From Levilactobacillus wangkuiensis (GTDB lineage: Bacteria > Bacillota > Bacilli > Lactobacillales > Lactobacillaceae): a stretch of DNA of 64,000 nucleotides. The first letter of the stretch is position 1. The number at the start of each line of letters is the position of its first letter. The notes below the pieces were generated by a model. That model saw only the letters and a list, made by a program, of their open reading frames with translations, searched no databases and was not told the origin of the DNA. Below are positions 34,252-43,337 of this stretch, piece after piece. The position numbers and the translations under genes were made by a program. The DNA lies in the NCBI RefSeq assembly GCF_016861605.1, contig NZ_BOLM01000004.1:186001-250000 (forward strand). The letters are read 5' to 3'.

Positions 34252-35976
34252 ATGAAAATGCAACAACGCACCTGGACCCGCAAAGCAGCCGCGATGGTTT
34301 CCCTCGCAGCCGTCACTTTACCCCTGATGACCACGGTCGCCCAAGCCAAAACGGTGACGGACAACCTGGCCCCACAAGCTGCGCCTTACGGCTACTTCGT
34401 GGACACGTACCAAGCCAACGTCAGCAAGAACACGACCCAGCAAAACAACCCGGTCGTGGGTGAAATGGCTGAATTCTCTACATATTGGGCAGACGGCAAA
34501 AAGTTAAATGAAGGCCTGTTGGCCCAAAACGTGGCCAAGGCTGCCGATATCACTCAGCATAGAAACGATGCCGAGGCTGAACGGTCCTACCTCACCGACC
34601 GGCGGGACCTGCGCTACAACCTGATCTCCGGCCTGGGGCCTTACGCCACCGCCTTCGTCAAGAACGCCGACGCCCAAACCGATTTCACCTCGATGCCTAG
34701 CGAACCGCTTCCCGCCAACGCCCCTTACAGTAAGGTCAACTGGGCCTCCACGACCTCAACGCTGGGTCCCCTGGTCCAACTCGTGAACACCACGGCCCGC
34801 TCCCCATTCTCCGGCACCGGTGTCGTGAAGCACGTGGTGAAATACGTCCGGCCTTACCGCCAGAGTGATCAAGTCAAGGTCGTGCCCGCCCTGTCCAAGG
34901 TCATGGCTGCTGCTAAGGCTGACGACTACGACTTCCCTAGTGGTCACACGACCGCTGCATTTGAAAGTGGTCTGACACTGGCCTACGCCGTGCCTGAACG
35001 CTTCCAAGAACTGCTGACACGTTCCTCCGAAGTTGGCTACGACCGGGTTCTGGCTGGCCGACACTCCCCACTCGCCGTTATGGGTGGCCGGATGGTCGGG
35101 ACGGCCATGACCGCCGCAACCTTGAACGATAGCAATAACCGCGACCTCATGAAGCAAGCCTACCAAGTGGCACACTCCGATGCCCTGCTCGGTAGCAAGG
35201 ACACGACCGCCACAGATACCTTCAGCGATTACCAAACGAACCGCGACGCCTACCGTTTCCGGATGACTTACGGCTTCAACCAAACCGGCGACACGACCCA
35301 AGCGATGCGCGTGCCGAAGGGTGCCGAAGTTCTGCTGGCCACTCGCCTGCCTTACTTAAGCGATACCCAACGCCGCGACGTGCTCTACACGACGGGCATG
35401 CCTTCTGGCTACCCCGTGATGGACGACGCTGAAGGCTGGGGTCGGTTAGACCTCTTCTCTGCTGCCAATGGTTACGGTGCCCTGAACGACAACGTCACCG
35501 TCAACATGGATGCCAAGCAAGGCGGCTTCAACGCTAAGGACAACTGGCGTAATGACATTGCTGGCCAGGGTCAACTGACCAAGCAGGGCTCCGGTCGTCT
35601 GGTTCTGAGCGGCCACAACAGCTTCAACGGTACGACTTTGAAGGCCGGGAAGTTGGAACTCGCGAACGCAACCGCAGCCGGTACCGGTAACGTTAAGTTG
35701 TCCGGTGGTGTGCTGCAACTCAGCACGGCCAAAGTTACCGTCAAGGGCAACTACCAACAAAAGGCGGGTCAACTGAAACTGGCCCGTAACGCCCACGTCA
35801 CCATCAAGAAGACGGCCAAATTGGGTGGCACTTTGAAGCTGACCAAGGGGAGTCTCAAGAGTGGCACCAAGCTCCTGACCTTCCACAAACGGACGGGTAA
35901 GTTCACCCACGTTTCTGGTCTGCCTAAGGGCTGGCACATCAGCTACACCAAGCACGCTGTTAAACTCGTTAAGTAA
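34252..35976 (+). CDS. Secreted PAP2-type acid phosphatase with autotransporter-like repeat
   Basis: 574 aa. Signal peptide ending TVAQA near residue 32. The catalytic domain has the three PAP2 motifs: KYVRPYRQ, DFPSGHTTAAFE and GYDRVLAGRHSPLAVMGGR. The C-terminal part includes GQLTKQGSGRLVLSGHNSF and GTTLKAGKLELANA, the passenger-associated transport repeat of autotransporters, then a basic beta-rich tail. Start 34252 is preferred for GGCGG spacing. No anchor motif is visible, so it may be released or bound by charge. AT-rich upstream sequence 33952-34251 holds a cre-like site (about 34033-34046) but no gene. Confidence 0.88.
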   Translation: MKMQQRTWTRKAAAMVSLAAVTLPLMTTVAQAKTVTDNLAPQAAPYGYFVDTYQANVSKNTTQQNNPVVGEMAEFSTYWADGKKLNEGLLAQNVAKAADITQHRNDAEAERSYLTDRRDLRYNLISGLGPYATAFVKNADAQTDFTSMPSEPLPANAPYSKVNWASTTSTLGPLVQLVNTTARSPFSGTGVVKHVVKYVRPYRQSDQVKVVPALSKVMAAAKADDYDFPSGHTTAAFESGLTLAYAVPERFQELLTRSSEVGYDRVLAGRHSPLAVMGGRMVGTAMTAATLNDSNNRDLMKQAYQVAHSDALLGSKDTTATDTFSDYQTNRDAYRFRMTYGFNQTGDTTQAMRVPKGAEVLLATRLPYLSDTQRRDVLYTTGMPSGYPVMDDAEGWGRLDLFSAANGYGALNDNVTVNMDAKQGGFNAKDNWRNDIAGQGQLTKQGSGRLVLSGHNSFNGTTLKAGKLELANATAAGTGNVKLSGGVLQLSTAKVTVKGNYQQKAGQLKLARNAHVTIKKTAKLGGTLKLTKGSLKSGTKLLTFHKRTGKFTHVSGLPKGWHISYTKHAVKLVK

Positions 35977-35993
35977 TTTTATCTAAGTATGAC

Positions 35994-36040
35994 AAAGGGA
36001 CCGCAATGACTGGTATTGGCCAGTTGTTGCGGTCCCTTTT
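35994..36040 (+). terminator. Terminator of the phosphatase gene
   Basis: AAAGGGACCGCAA pairs with TTGCGGTCCCTTTT, with an inner ACTGG/CAGT pair. Confidence 0.85.
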
Positions 36041-36101
36041 GTATTACGTGTCCTTTACTTTTTAGTGTTCATTGTGATCGACAACGATTAGCTCAATCTG
36101 C

Positions 36102-38180
36102 CTACTTGATCACTTGCACCAACTTGGCGTTAGCTGTGACATACCCGTTGGCAACCTTATAACGCTTGGTTCCATTGCGACTGTAATCCCAGCCCTTAAC
36201 CGCCAGCTTAGTTCCCTTCCGGTAGTGCTTAAGCGGATGCTTCAGGTTAACGTCACGATAACGATTGACCGGGGTCTTGGTCTTAATGGTCTTAGGCATC
36301 GTCACCCGACCACTTTGAACCAGCTTCCGATTAGCCGTAATGTAGCGGCCATCCTTCAAGACATAACGCGTTGTTAAATTGTGAGTGACCTTTTGAACGA
36401 CTGTCAGCGTCTGACCTTGACGGTAGTGTTTGGTCCGCCGGCTAAGATTTTTGCTCTTGTAGGCATTCACCCCACCAGGCGCAATGATGGTAATCTTAGC
36501 TGGTTTCTGTTGGTAATAGGCCGACTGCACAAACGCTGACTTGGTCGTTACGTAACCCGTTTTGCCATACGTCTTTGACTCATGGTTAACGTCCTTAACC
36601 AGGTAACGCGGTGTGCCCTTCGTCGATTGTGCATAACCAACGACTTCAAACATTGGCCGATAGATTCGTGGTTGTTTGGTGTACCAAGCTTGCCGCGTCT
36701 TGGTAGAAAAGTTTGGCGTCCGGTATAAACCAATCTTCTTTATAGCGTAGATGACAGTCGGACGTTTACTCGTTGGTTGATTAGTTGTCGCTGAACTGGA
36801 TTCGCTGGTGACACTGCTTTCATTAGAACTATTTGCACTAGCACTATTCGAACCACTAGTATTCGTATCAGTTGTGTCTGTCATCCCCGCGATGGGAATC
36901 GTGTAGATTTGGGTGTAGGTAGCTCTGTTACTTGCATCAGTAACGGCAATCCGAATTTGAACCTTTTTCGCGCCTGCTGGAACATTGATAACTAGCGTAT
37001 CATTATCAAGAAAATTATCAGGAAGCTTATCAGATGTGGTTGTGCCGCCACCAGGTACCGGTACCGTAAAGATCATGTCAGGGGAAGACTCAATAGCGCT
37101 TAACATACTTTCATACAAATCCTTTGGCGCCCTAATATAATATTTTGGCCCCTGAACTTGGTATTGATCTCCCTTAGCAATTTGATTCGTATCTAAAACA
37201 TTAATTTCACTAAGATCTAATTTTACATCAGAAAATTCAAGAGTGTCTAAAGAATATTCAGCGATATTTTGCGGATATAATTCCCCAAAAAGTGTTTCTG
37301 AGCTATCTGAGTTTTCTTCATTGTGTCCATCAAAGTAATCTGGAATTCCCTGATAATATCTAATAGCTAAAGCACACCCTGTCAGTGAATCACTGGCATG
37401 ACTATACTCAGTGAATACTGAGTACGGCACCTTAATAGTTGAATCCTTCATTGCCACCGGATCAAGGGTTTTCCCTTTGCCATCAAGGGTTAACTCACCA
37501 GCATCTAATGCCTGAATTTTGTCAGCGTTTTGGTCCTTTTCCTTAAAATCTGTCCAAGCAGTAAAGTCATTTAGCGAGTTACGATTGAGAATTAAATACT
37601 GAATTGTTGGCACAGCTGACACTTTTGAATCAATAGTACTTATGATCTCTAAAACGTTGTTCAACCCATCATTATCTGTTTTCTCATCCGCTTCATGATT
37701 ACTTATGCCGTCGTTAGAGAACCCCAAGGCCTCTAGCTCGGACCCAGTAACATTATCCGTTAACAAAGCCGTTGTTATCGCAGTGATGTCAATTTTGCTC
37801 AAATTAATCTGATTATTTAAAAGCAGTCCGTTAAAATACTTTTCCACCTTCAACAATGATGCGTAATCCGTCAATTTATCCGAAATAGTCACCGTTAACT
37901 TGGCACTTGCGACCTCAGCCAGCGTGGAATCTTTCGTGAGCGGCTGGCCATAATTGGTTCCAGCTTTCAGAATCGCTGCTTTAACAATTTTGGCGTTCGT
38001 ATCACTGTCTGGTAACGCATCATCTATTGTCGTCCCGCTATCAACTGTCGTGACGCTTGCCGTCGCATCCGTCGTCGCTGCCATGGCTGTAGAATTAGCG
38101 GTCAAACTAACGCCGCCTACACTAGCCAATGCCAGTCCCATCATTAATAAAGCCCTTACAATTTTTCTCCGTATTTTCAT
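36102..38180 (-). CDS. LRR-like surface protein with three DUF5776 repeats
   Basis: 692 aa. Signal peptide ends AMA near residue 34. Residues about 60-330 look internalin/LRR-like (repeated leucines, QINLSKIDITAITTALL, YLILNRNSL). A Ser/Asn/Thr-rich linker follows (about 440-470). Three C-terminal wall-binding modules of the DUF5776 kind are visible: IGLYRTPNFS, NAYKSKNLSRRTKHYRQG and NRYRDVNLKHPLKHYRKG. There is no LPxTG. It is probably an adhesin or scaffold held to the wall non-covalently. GGAGG precedes the ATG. Confidence 0.85.
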   Translation of the reverse strand: MKIRRKIVRALLMMGLALASVGGVSLTANSTAMAATTDATASVTTVDSGTTIDDALPDSDTNAKIVKAAILKAGTNYGQPLTKDSTLAEVASAKLTVTISDKLTDYASLLKVEKYFNGLLLNNQINLSKIDITAITTALLTDNVTGSELEALGFSNDGISNHEADEKTDNDGLNNVLEIISTIDSKVSAVPTIQYLILNRNSLNDFTAWTDFKEKDQNADKIQALDAGELTLDGKGKTLDPVAMKDSTIKVPYSVFTEYSHASDSLTGCALAIRYYQGIPDYFDGHNEENSDSSETLFGELYPQNIAEYSLDTLEFSDVKLDLSEINVLDTNQIAKGDQYQVQGPKYYIRAPKDLYESMLSAIESSPDMIFTVPVPGGGTTTSDKLPDNFLDNDTLVINVPAGAKKVQIRIAVTDASNRATYTQIYTIPIAGMTDTTDTNTSGSNSASANSSNESSVTSESSSATTNQPTSKRPTVIYAIKKIGLYRTPNFSTKTRQAWYTKQPRIYRPMFEVVGYAQSTKGTPRYLVKDVNHESKTYGKTGYVTTKSAFVQSAYYQQKPAKITIIAPGGVNAYKSKNLSRRTKHYRQGQTLTVVQKVTHNLTTRYVLKDGRYITANRKLVQSGRVTMPKTIKTKTPVNRYRDVNLKHPLKHYRKGTKLAVKGWDYSRNGTKRYKVANGYVTANAKLVQVIK

Positions 38181-38370
38181 AATCTCCCTACCTCCAACCG
38201 AATCAGACTTTTCTTCCCCTGAAACTAGAACGTCACTAGCACCCCATTACGAACCGGCTTAAAAAATGCAAAAAAAAAACGGTTTTCGTGTTTAACCTAT
38301 CCGCCCAGGTACTGTTTGTAACTTGACCTAACTATACCATTTTATTCGAACCATTTAGACCTTTTTTCAC

Positions 38371-38425
38371 AAAAAAGACTCGTGATGAACATTCAGATTC
38401 TACAATCTGACAATTCATCACGAGC
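38371..38425 (-). terminator. Terminator of the MarR/ABC operon
   Basis: On the minus strand GCTCGTGATGAA pairs with TTCATCACGAGTC, with nested TCAGATT/AATCTGA, then TTTTTT. Confidence 0.85.
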
Positions 38426-38433
38426 CTATGCAC

Positions 38434-40203
38434 TTATTCCTTAAATTGAATCCGAACGTAATCCCGGTAAATCGGTAAGCTAGCCATCAGTTCCTGGTGC
38501 GTCCCGTTACCGCTAATGTGGCCGTCCTCAACGAAGTAGATGTTGTCCGCGTCCACGATGGTGCTCAACCGGTGGGCAATGATCAGCGTGGTCCGGCCCT
38601 TCATCAGTTCCGTCAACGCTCGTTGGACCATGGCTTCGGACTCGGAGTCCAAGCTCGCCGTGGCTTCATCCAACAATAAGATCTTTGGGTCTCGCAGGAA
38701 GGCACGGGCAATCGCCAGTCGTTGGCGTTGACCGCCACTTACCTTGACGCCCCGCTCACCCACCTGGGTATCCAGGCCATCCGCCATGTTGTGCACAAAG
38801 CCATCCGCAGAGGCCAACTGTAAGACGTGCCAGAGTTCGTCGTCGCTATAGCTTTGGTCCGCCCCATAGGTCAGGTTATGCCGGATGGTCCCCGCCATGA
38901 TGGCCGAGTCCTGACTGACATACCCAATTTGAGACCGCCAGTCGCTCAGGTTAAACGCCTCAACGTCCTCGCCGCCAATGGTGACCCGTCCCTGTTGCGG
39001 ATGGTAGTAGCGTTCAATCATCCCAAAGATGGTCGACTTCCCGCCACCGGACGGCCCGGCAAAGGCCACGACCGTGTTAGGTTTCGCTTCAAAATTTACG
39101 TCCCGTAAGACCGGTTGCCCGTCATCCTCGTAGGCAAAGTCCACGTGTTCCATGGCCAAGGTCTGGTCGGTCACGGACTGGGTTGGCCCACTGGTCAGGC
39201 GTTCTTCTGGTTCTGCCAGTAAATCCCGAACCCGTTCGGTCGAGCCGTTGGCCTTGGACAGGTCCGTAAAGAACCGCGCCAACGTACCGGCTGGGCCGAT
39301 GATTTGGAAGAGGTACATCAGGAAGGAGAACATGGTCCCCATCGTCATGGTGCCGGCCGATACCCGCGCAGCCGCGTAGGCCAGGACCCCGACAAAGACC
39401 GCCAGCATGGCCGCCGTCATGGCGGGACCCGCGATGGAATCGTAAATGGCTTCCTTCAACCCAATGCGGTACAGGTCATTGATCTGGGTCGCCCCATTTT
39501 GCGTTTCGTACCCCTCAGCGTTAGACGACTTCACCAGTCGAATCTCACTCAGCGTTTCGTCCGTGGCGCCGCTAAACGTGGCCATGGCGTCCTGCCGTTG
39601 ATGGCCAATTTTCCCGGACTGCCGCATGATGGGAAACATCACCAGCATGACAACGGGGACGGCGACGAACATGATGGTCGTCATCCGCCAATCCATCAGG
39701 GCCATAATCACTAGCGCCCCAACTAGTTGGAGTAAAGACGTGACCATCTGGGGAAACGAATTGGCCAGCAGATTCTTGATCTGCATGGTATCGTTGACCA
39801 GCCGCGAGGTCATTTCCCCGGTCTTCACGTTGTCAAAGTAGCTGACCCGCAACCGGACTAATTTTTGCCACAGGGTCTCACGTAACCGGGCCACGACATT
39901 TTCACCGAAGAACCCTAGAAGTGCGCCGGAGATAGCACTCACGACCGCACTCACAATAAATAACACAATCACCGTTATCAGCATGGGTTTGTTCAGTGCA
40001 TGCCCTAGTCCGTTGATTAACGATTGGGCCAGCTTGGGCACCGCTAACTGCGCGCCCGTGGCCAGCAAGCCTAGCAACAGGCCGACCCACAACTGCCAAT
40101 ACTTCGGCTTCGTTTGCCGAATCAAGTGTAAAAATCCTTTGATATCAAACTTGCCAGCCGGCCGTTTGCGGGCGGTCGCCGGTGCTGCCATTCTGTGTTC
40201 CAT
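38434..40203 (-). CDS. Multidrug ABC half-transporter (LmrA/BmrA type)
   Basis: 589-aa fusion of a six-helix membrane domain with an ATPase: Walker A GPSGGGKST, signature VSGGQRQRLAIARA, Walker B ILLLDEATASLDSES, His in IIAHRLST. The ATPase end matches lipid-A/multidrug half-transporters that work as homodimers. GGAGG lies 10 nt before the start. It follows its MarR gene by 42 nt and is probably derepressed by drug binding to MarR (inference). Confidence 0.92.
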   Translation of the reverse strand: MEHRMAAPATARKRPAGKFDIKGFLHLIRQTKPKYWQLWVGLLLGLLATGAQLAVPKLAQSLINGLGHALNKPMLITVIVLFIVSAVVSAISGALLGFFGENVVARLRETLWQKLVRLRVSYFDNVKTGEMTSRLVNDTMQIKNLLANSFPQMVTSLLQLVGALVIMALMDWRMTTIMFVAVPVVMLVMFPIMRQSGKIGHQRQDAMATFSGATDETLSEIRLVKSSNAEGYETQNGATQINDLYRIGLKEAIYDSIAGPAMTAAMLAVFVGVLAYAAARVSAGTMTMGTMFSFLMYLFQIIGPAGTLARFFTDLSKANGSTERVRDLLAEPEERLTSGPTQSVTDQTLAMEHVDFAYEDDGQPVLRDVNFEAKPNTVVAFAGPSGGGKSTIFGMIERYYHPQQGRVTIGGEDVEAFNLSDWRSQIGYVSQDSAIMAGTIRHNLTYGADQSYSDDELWHVLQLASADGFVHNMADGLDTQVGERGVKVSGGQRQRLAIARAFLRDPKILLLDEATASLDSESEAMVQRALTELMKGRTTLIIAHRLSTIVDADNIYFVEDGHISGNGTHQELMASLPIYRDYVRIQFKE

Positions 40204-40245
40204 CTCTCTTATGCCTCCAGCACTCTCTTAATTAGCGACGGTTGC

Positions 40246-40776
40246 TTACCAGCGGGGTCGCTGTCCCATGGGGCCCATACCGCGGTGGGGCCAGTTGTGG
40301 TGATTGGGCATGAATTCATCTAGTTTCAAATCGCCCACGTGGTGCGTCACCTTCGTCAATAGGTCACGCAGTTGCATTTGTTCTTCATCGGATAAACTGC
40401 CAAATAACTTTTCGGACCAATCATCGACGCGTTCATCATATTGGTCAAACATCTGGCGCCCCTGGTCGGTCAATTTAACAATGACGGCTCGCTTGTCGTT
40501 TTCACTCGGCACCCGTTCCACCAGTCCGGCATCCGCCAGCTTACTGATCCCGGCACTAACAGAACTGGGCCGGATATCTAACATCTCGGCGATATCCGCG
40601 TTGGTCAGCCCATTCTTGGCCTGATACAACAGGTGAAGTAGGCGCATTTGACCGCCCCGGCCACCAGGTCCCCCGTGGCCGCCCATCCCCGGCTGATGCC
40701 CCACGGACATGATGAAGGCTCGGTTCTGTAATAACTTGCCAAACGTTTGCATTAATTCACGACTTTTTTCACTCAT
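40246..40776 (-). CDS. MarR-family repressor with Gly/His-rich insert
   Basis: 176-aa winged-helix regulator: LTNADIAEMLDIRPSSVSAGISKL is the recognition part, and ENDKRAVIVKLTDQG the wing. Unusual are a Gly/His-rich insert near residues 27-42 (QPGMGGHGGPGGRGGQ) and a His/Pro/Trp-rich tail (HHNWPHRGMGP), which could bind metal (inference). First gene of the multidrug operon, downstream of a 10-bp inverted repeat. Confidence 0.88.
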   Translation of the reverse strand: MSEKSRELMQTFGKLLQNRAFIMSVGHQPGMGGHGGPGGRGGQMRLLHLLYQAKNGLTNADIAEMLDIRPSSVSAGISKLADAGLVERVPSENDKRAVIVKLTDQGRQMFDQYDERVDDWSEKLFGSLSDEEQMQLRDLLTKVTHHVGDLKLDEFMPNHHNWPHRGMGPMGQRPRW

Positions 40777-40820
40777 CGAAAATGCCTCCTCGTTCTTGAT
40801 GAGAATTATATTATCACGAT

Positions 40821-40848
40821 AGTTAGTTTTTGTAAACTAAAACTAACT
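40821..40848. promoter_or_regulatory. MarR operator (inverted repeat)
   Basis: AGTTAGTTTT (40821-40830) and AAAACTAACT (40839-40848) are perfect complementary arms separated by 8 nt, 45-72 nt upstream of the marR start. This is likely the autoregulatory site. Confidence 0.7.
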
Positions 40849-40881
40849 AGTTTTGAACTATTTATTTTTCCTAGGCAACAC

Positions 40882-40909
40882 AAAAGGCCGTCCACGCCTG
40901 GACGACCTT
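40882..40909 (-). terminator. Terminator of the small VOC-like gene
   Basis: On the minus strand AAGGTCGTCC pairs with GGACGGCCTT, followed by TTTG. Confidence 0.75.
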
Positions 40910-40934
40910 GAATTTTGCAATTAAATTTGCGTGC

Positions 40935-41132
40935 CTAAGCCTTGCCCACAGCAAAGTACGTGCCCTCGGGATCCGGAAACCCAAAAGCCAGTTGGCCGTT
41001 GTCATCTACAATCGGTGTGGCCCCCGCCAGCTGCTCATGTAACGTTTCAAAGTTTTTACTGAAGAACATGAGTGACGGGACGTTGTCGAGCACCTCTGGC
41101 GAATAGGCCTGGATAATTCGGGTTTTATTCAT
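40935..41132 (-). CDS. Short VOC-like (half glyoxalase) protein
   Basis: 65 aa. GQLAFGFPDPEGTYFAVGK resembles the last strand of a vicinal-oxygen-chelate module, and FSKNFETLHEQL an earlier helix. Typical VOC proteins are 110-150 aa with two such modules, so this is half-size and could be a remnant or a natural single-module dimer. AAGGA lies about 10 nt from the ATG, and a terminator follows, which argues for expression. Confidence 0.55.
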   Translation of the reverse strand: MNKTRIIQAYSPEVLDNVPSLMFFSKNFETLHEQLAGATPIVDDNGQLAFGFPDPEGTYFAVGKA

Positions 41133-41249
41133 CAGCCCACGTCCTTCATTTTTTGATTATTCTCAGTCTACCCGTTCGCCGAATCAAAAACAATTTAGGC
41201 AACTTGCCAAATAACCCTAGCTATTCCACCACAAAACAGTTATGATGGG

Positions 41250-41346
41250 TTATGCAGGTTTGCGCCTGCCTAGTTGCTCTGTACATTCCAGATGTAACCT
41301 ATGGATCAACTAGTTGCCCTCATCTCGGATTGATGAGGGCTTTTTT
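41250..41346 (+). ncRNA. Candidate small RNA with intrinsic terminator
   Basis: Gene-free stretch with GCAGG/CCTGC (41254-41269), CTAGTTG/CAACTAG (41270-41276/41307-41313) enclosing TACAT/ATGTA (41282-41296), then a strong terminator GCCCTCATC/GATGAGGGC with six T (41316-41346). TATGAT at 41241-41246 could be a -10, though no good -35 is visible. No open frame of size and no convincing toxin peptide. Confidence 0.5.
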
Positions 41347-41380
41347 GTGCGCTCAAGTTGAAAATCTGCGTTAATCTACT

Positions 41381-41854
41381 TCAGTCAATCGCCATCGCGT
41401 TCTCGTGCTTCATAGCTACCACACTCGCCAGTAACTTTTGCAGGACGCCCGCAAAGATGCCAATCACAGCGGCAATCCCCAATAAGATAAGGTTACCCAA
41501 CAAAAGTCCCGGGGCATCTGCGGCCTGAACCCAGACGTAAACGACTGGTGATAAAAGGGCGAGTGTTGCTACAACACCGTACGCACACCATTTGATCCGA
41601 CGTAACAGGTTAACGGCTGATTGCGAAAAAGCCGTTGCCGCGTCAATCGCCCGTAATAATCGATACGATTCCACGATGGCGGCGAACACAAACACCAGGC
41701 TCAGGTAAAGTCCTGCCCCCAGCAGCAAGCTCCAGCCACCAATCTTGGCGCTCACGACCCGGGTGACCACGGGCACCACGATGCCTGCCAATCCCAACAC
41801 ACCAATCGCTAAAATTGCCAAAACACCTTTCAAAAACCCCGTCTGAATTTTCAT
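41381..41854 (-). CDS. DUF2975 membrane protein
   Basis: 157 aa with four membrane helices. The middle segment, AIDAATAFSQSAVNLLRRIKW, matches the DUF2975 pattern. Start 41854 follows AGGAGG by 8 nt; the long in-frame extension to 41956 has no such site. Such proteins usually sit beside a small Cro-like regulator (YozG type), not seen here. Function unknown. Confidence 0.72.
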   Translation of the reverse strand: MKIQTGFLKGVLAILAIGVLGLAGIVVPVVTRVVSAKIGGWSLLLGAGLYLSLVFVFAAIVESYRLLRAIDAATAFSQSAVNLLRRIKWCAYGVVATLALLSPVVYVWVQAADAPGLLLGNLILLGIAAVIGIFAGVLQKLLASVVAMKHENAMAID

Positions 41855-41935
41855 CCTGCCAGCCTCCTTTTGCCCATTATTATAGGCTGATTGTGCGATA
41901 GCCACTGCCTTTCGAGAAAATCCTAATTGCATCTT

Positions 41936-41971
41936 AAAAAACGCCAGTAAGGTCAATCCCTCACTGGCGTC
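41936..41971 (-). terminator. Terminator of the VOC/PhnB-like gene
   Basis: On the minus strand CGCCAGTGAGG pairs with CCTTACTGGCG, then TTTTTT. Confidence 0.82.
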
Positions 41972-41986
41972 ATTTAGTCGTTAAGC

Positions 41987-42433
41987 TTAGCGATTCCACG
42001 ATGCACTGTTAAAAATCCAGAACACGCCATACCGATCAATCACGGTGCCCATCTTGTTGCCCCAGAACTGCGTCTTGTATGGCACCTTCACGGTTACTTG
42101 CCGCGAGCCCACGACCCGCTGATACAGCTTGAGCAAAGCCGCTTCGGCTGTCGGATCCTGGCTATTGATATCCAGCATGACCGACACCTGATTGGAGGCC
42201 TGTGGTTGGTCGCCCGAGGCATCCGAGAAGCAGAAATTCAGGTCCATGATCTTGAACCCGCCGTAAATCGTGATGTCGGCTAGGTTCGTGTCCGGCGGGA
42301 GGTTCAACGCCTGGGCCTGTTGTTGATCCGGACTCAGCCGGTAAACCTCGGTCGCCCCAAAAACATCTTGGTAGTAGGCAACGGCCTCTTTCGCGTTGGC
42401 AAAGGAAAAATATGGTGTGGTTCTGGCATCCAT
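41987..42433 (-). CDS. VOC family (PhnB-like) protein
   Basis: 148-aa glyoxalase-fold protein: TPYFSFANAKEAVAYYQDVFGATEVYRL opening, then ADITIYGGFKIMDLNF, and the end GNKMGTVIDRYGVFWIFN. PhnB-like relatives lack clear catalytic activity. Start 42433 is supported by GGAGA upstream. Divergent from the transporter gene; 132 nt lie between the two starts. Confidence 0.82.
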   Translation of the reverse strand: MDARTTPYFSFANAKEAVAYYQDVFGATEVYRLSPDQQQAQALNLPPDTNLADITIYGGFKIMDLNFCFSDASGDQPQASNQVSVMLDINSQDPTAEAALLKLYQRVVGSRQVTVKVPYKTQFWGNKMGTVIDRYGVFWIFNSASWNR

Positions 42434-42565
42434 CGTGAACATCTCCTTAATCGTCTTAACTTCATTAAACGAGTTGCCCGCCAAACTGTCAAGCAACATT
42501 ACGTATTGACAGCTAACCCCATTTCGGCCAAACTAAACAGTGACTTAACAAAGGAGGCACTCTCG

Positions 42566-43282
42566 TTGGCTTGGCTCATCGTTTTATTCGCGGGCTTTTG
42601 TGGTGGCTTGGTCCAAGGCCTGACTGGCTTTGGCGCCGTCATCATCATGATGATTTTTCTACCAAATATTTTGCCCATCGACCAAAGTGCCGGGGTGGCC
42701 GGCCTAATGATGCTCGGCAGCGTCATCACCCTGGTCTATCGCAACCGACACGAGATTCGACTGACCCGCATCATTATCCCCTTCCTGGTTTACGCCAGCG
42801 TGGCAACTTGGTCGGTGCATCTCGGCCACGTCCTCGACGTCCACCTCTTGCGGATGTTGCTGGGTGGCCTACTAGTGGCCCTTTCCATCTACTTTACCTT
42901 CAGCAAGCGTCAGGGTGACAGCCAGTATCCCTGGTTCATCGCCGGGATTTTCATGATCATCTCGGGATTCTTCAACGGCCTGTTTGGGATTGGCGGCCCG
43001 CTGATGGCGCTCTACTTCCTCTCCAAGGCCCATTCGATGTCCCAGTACCTGGCGGACCTCCAAACATTTTTCCTGATTGACACCTTCTACATCACCAGTC
43101 TGCGGGTGGCCAGCGGCATCGTGACCCTCCACCTGGTGCCCCTGATCCTGATTGGCATGGTCGGCGCCATCACCGGGACCATGATTGCCGCCCACCTACT
43201 GAATCGACTGAACGTGACGACCATGAAGCGTCTGATTTACGTATTCATTGGTCTCAGTGGGTTATATTACTTATTTATTTAA
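42566..43282 (+). CDS. TauE/SafE family anion transporter
   Basis: 238 aa with seven to eight helices. The family repeats are visible in the N-terminal GFCGGLVQGLTGFGAVIIMM and the second-half GFFNGLFGIGGPLMALYFL. Relatives move sulfite, sulfonates or organic anions. Start is TTG at 42566, since GGAGG is 8 nt upstream and the frame's upstream extension would overlap the divergent VOC gene. Confidence 0.85.
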   Translation: MAWLIVLFAGFCGGLVQGLTGFGAVIIMMIFLPNILPIDQSAGVAGLMMLGSVITLVYRNRHEIRLTRIIIPFLVYASVATWSVHLGHVLDVHLLRMLLGGLLVALSIYFTFSKRQGDSQYPWFIAGIFMIISGFFNGLFGIGGPLMALYFLSKAHSMSQYLADLQTFFLIDTFYITSLRVASGIVTLHLVPLILIGMVGAITGTMIAAHLLNRLNVTTMKRLIYVFIGLSGLYYLFI

Positions 43283-43337
43283 AACAAAGGGAAGCAGCCA
43301 GCGCGGTTGCTTCCTTTTTCAAATGAAAAAGCCCGAC

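Noticed and set aside
41250-41346. A type I toxin-antitoxin locus of the Fst kind
   Set aside because: The small frame there does not look like a hydrophobic Fst peptide.
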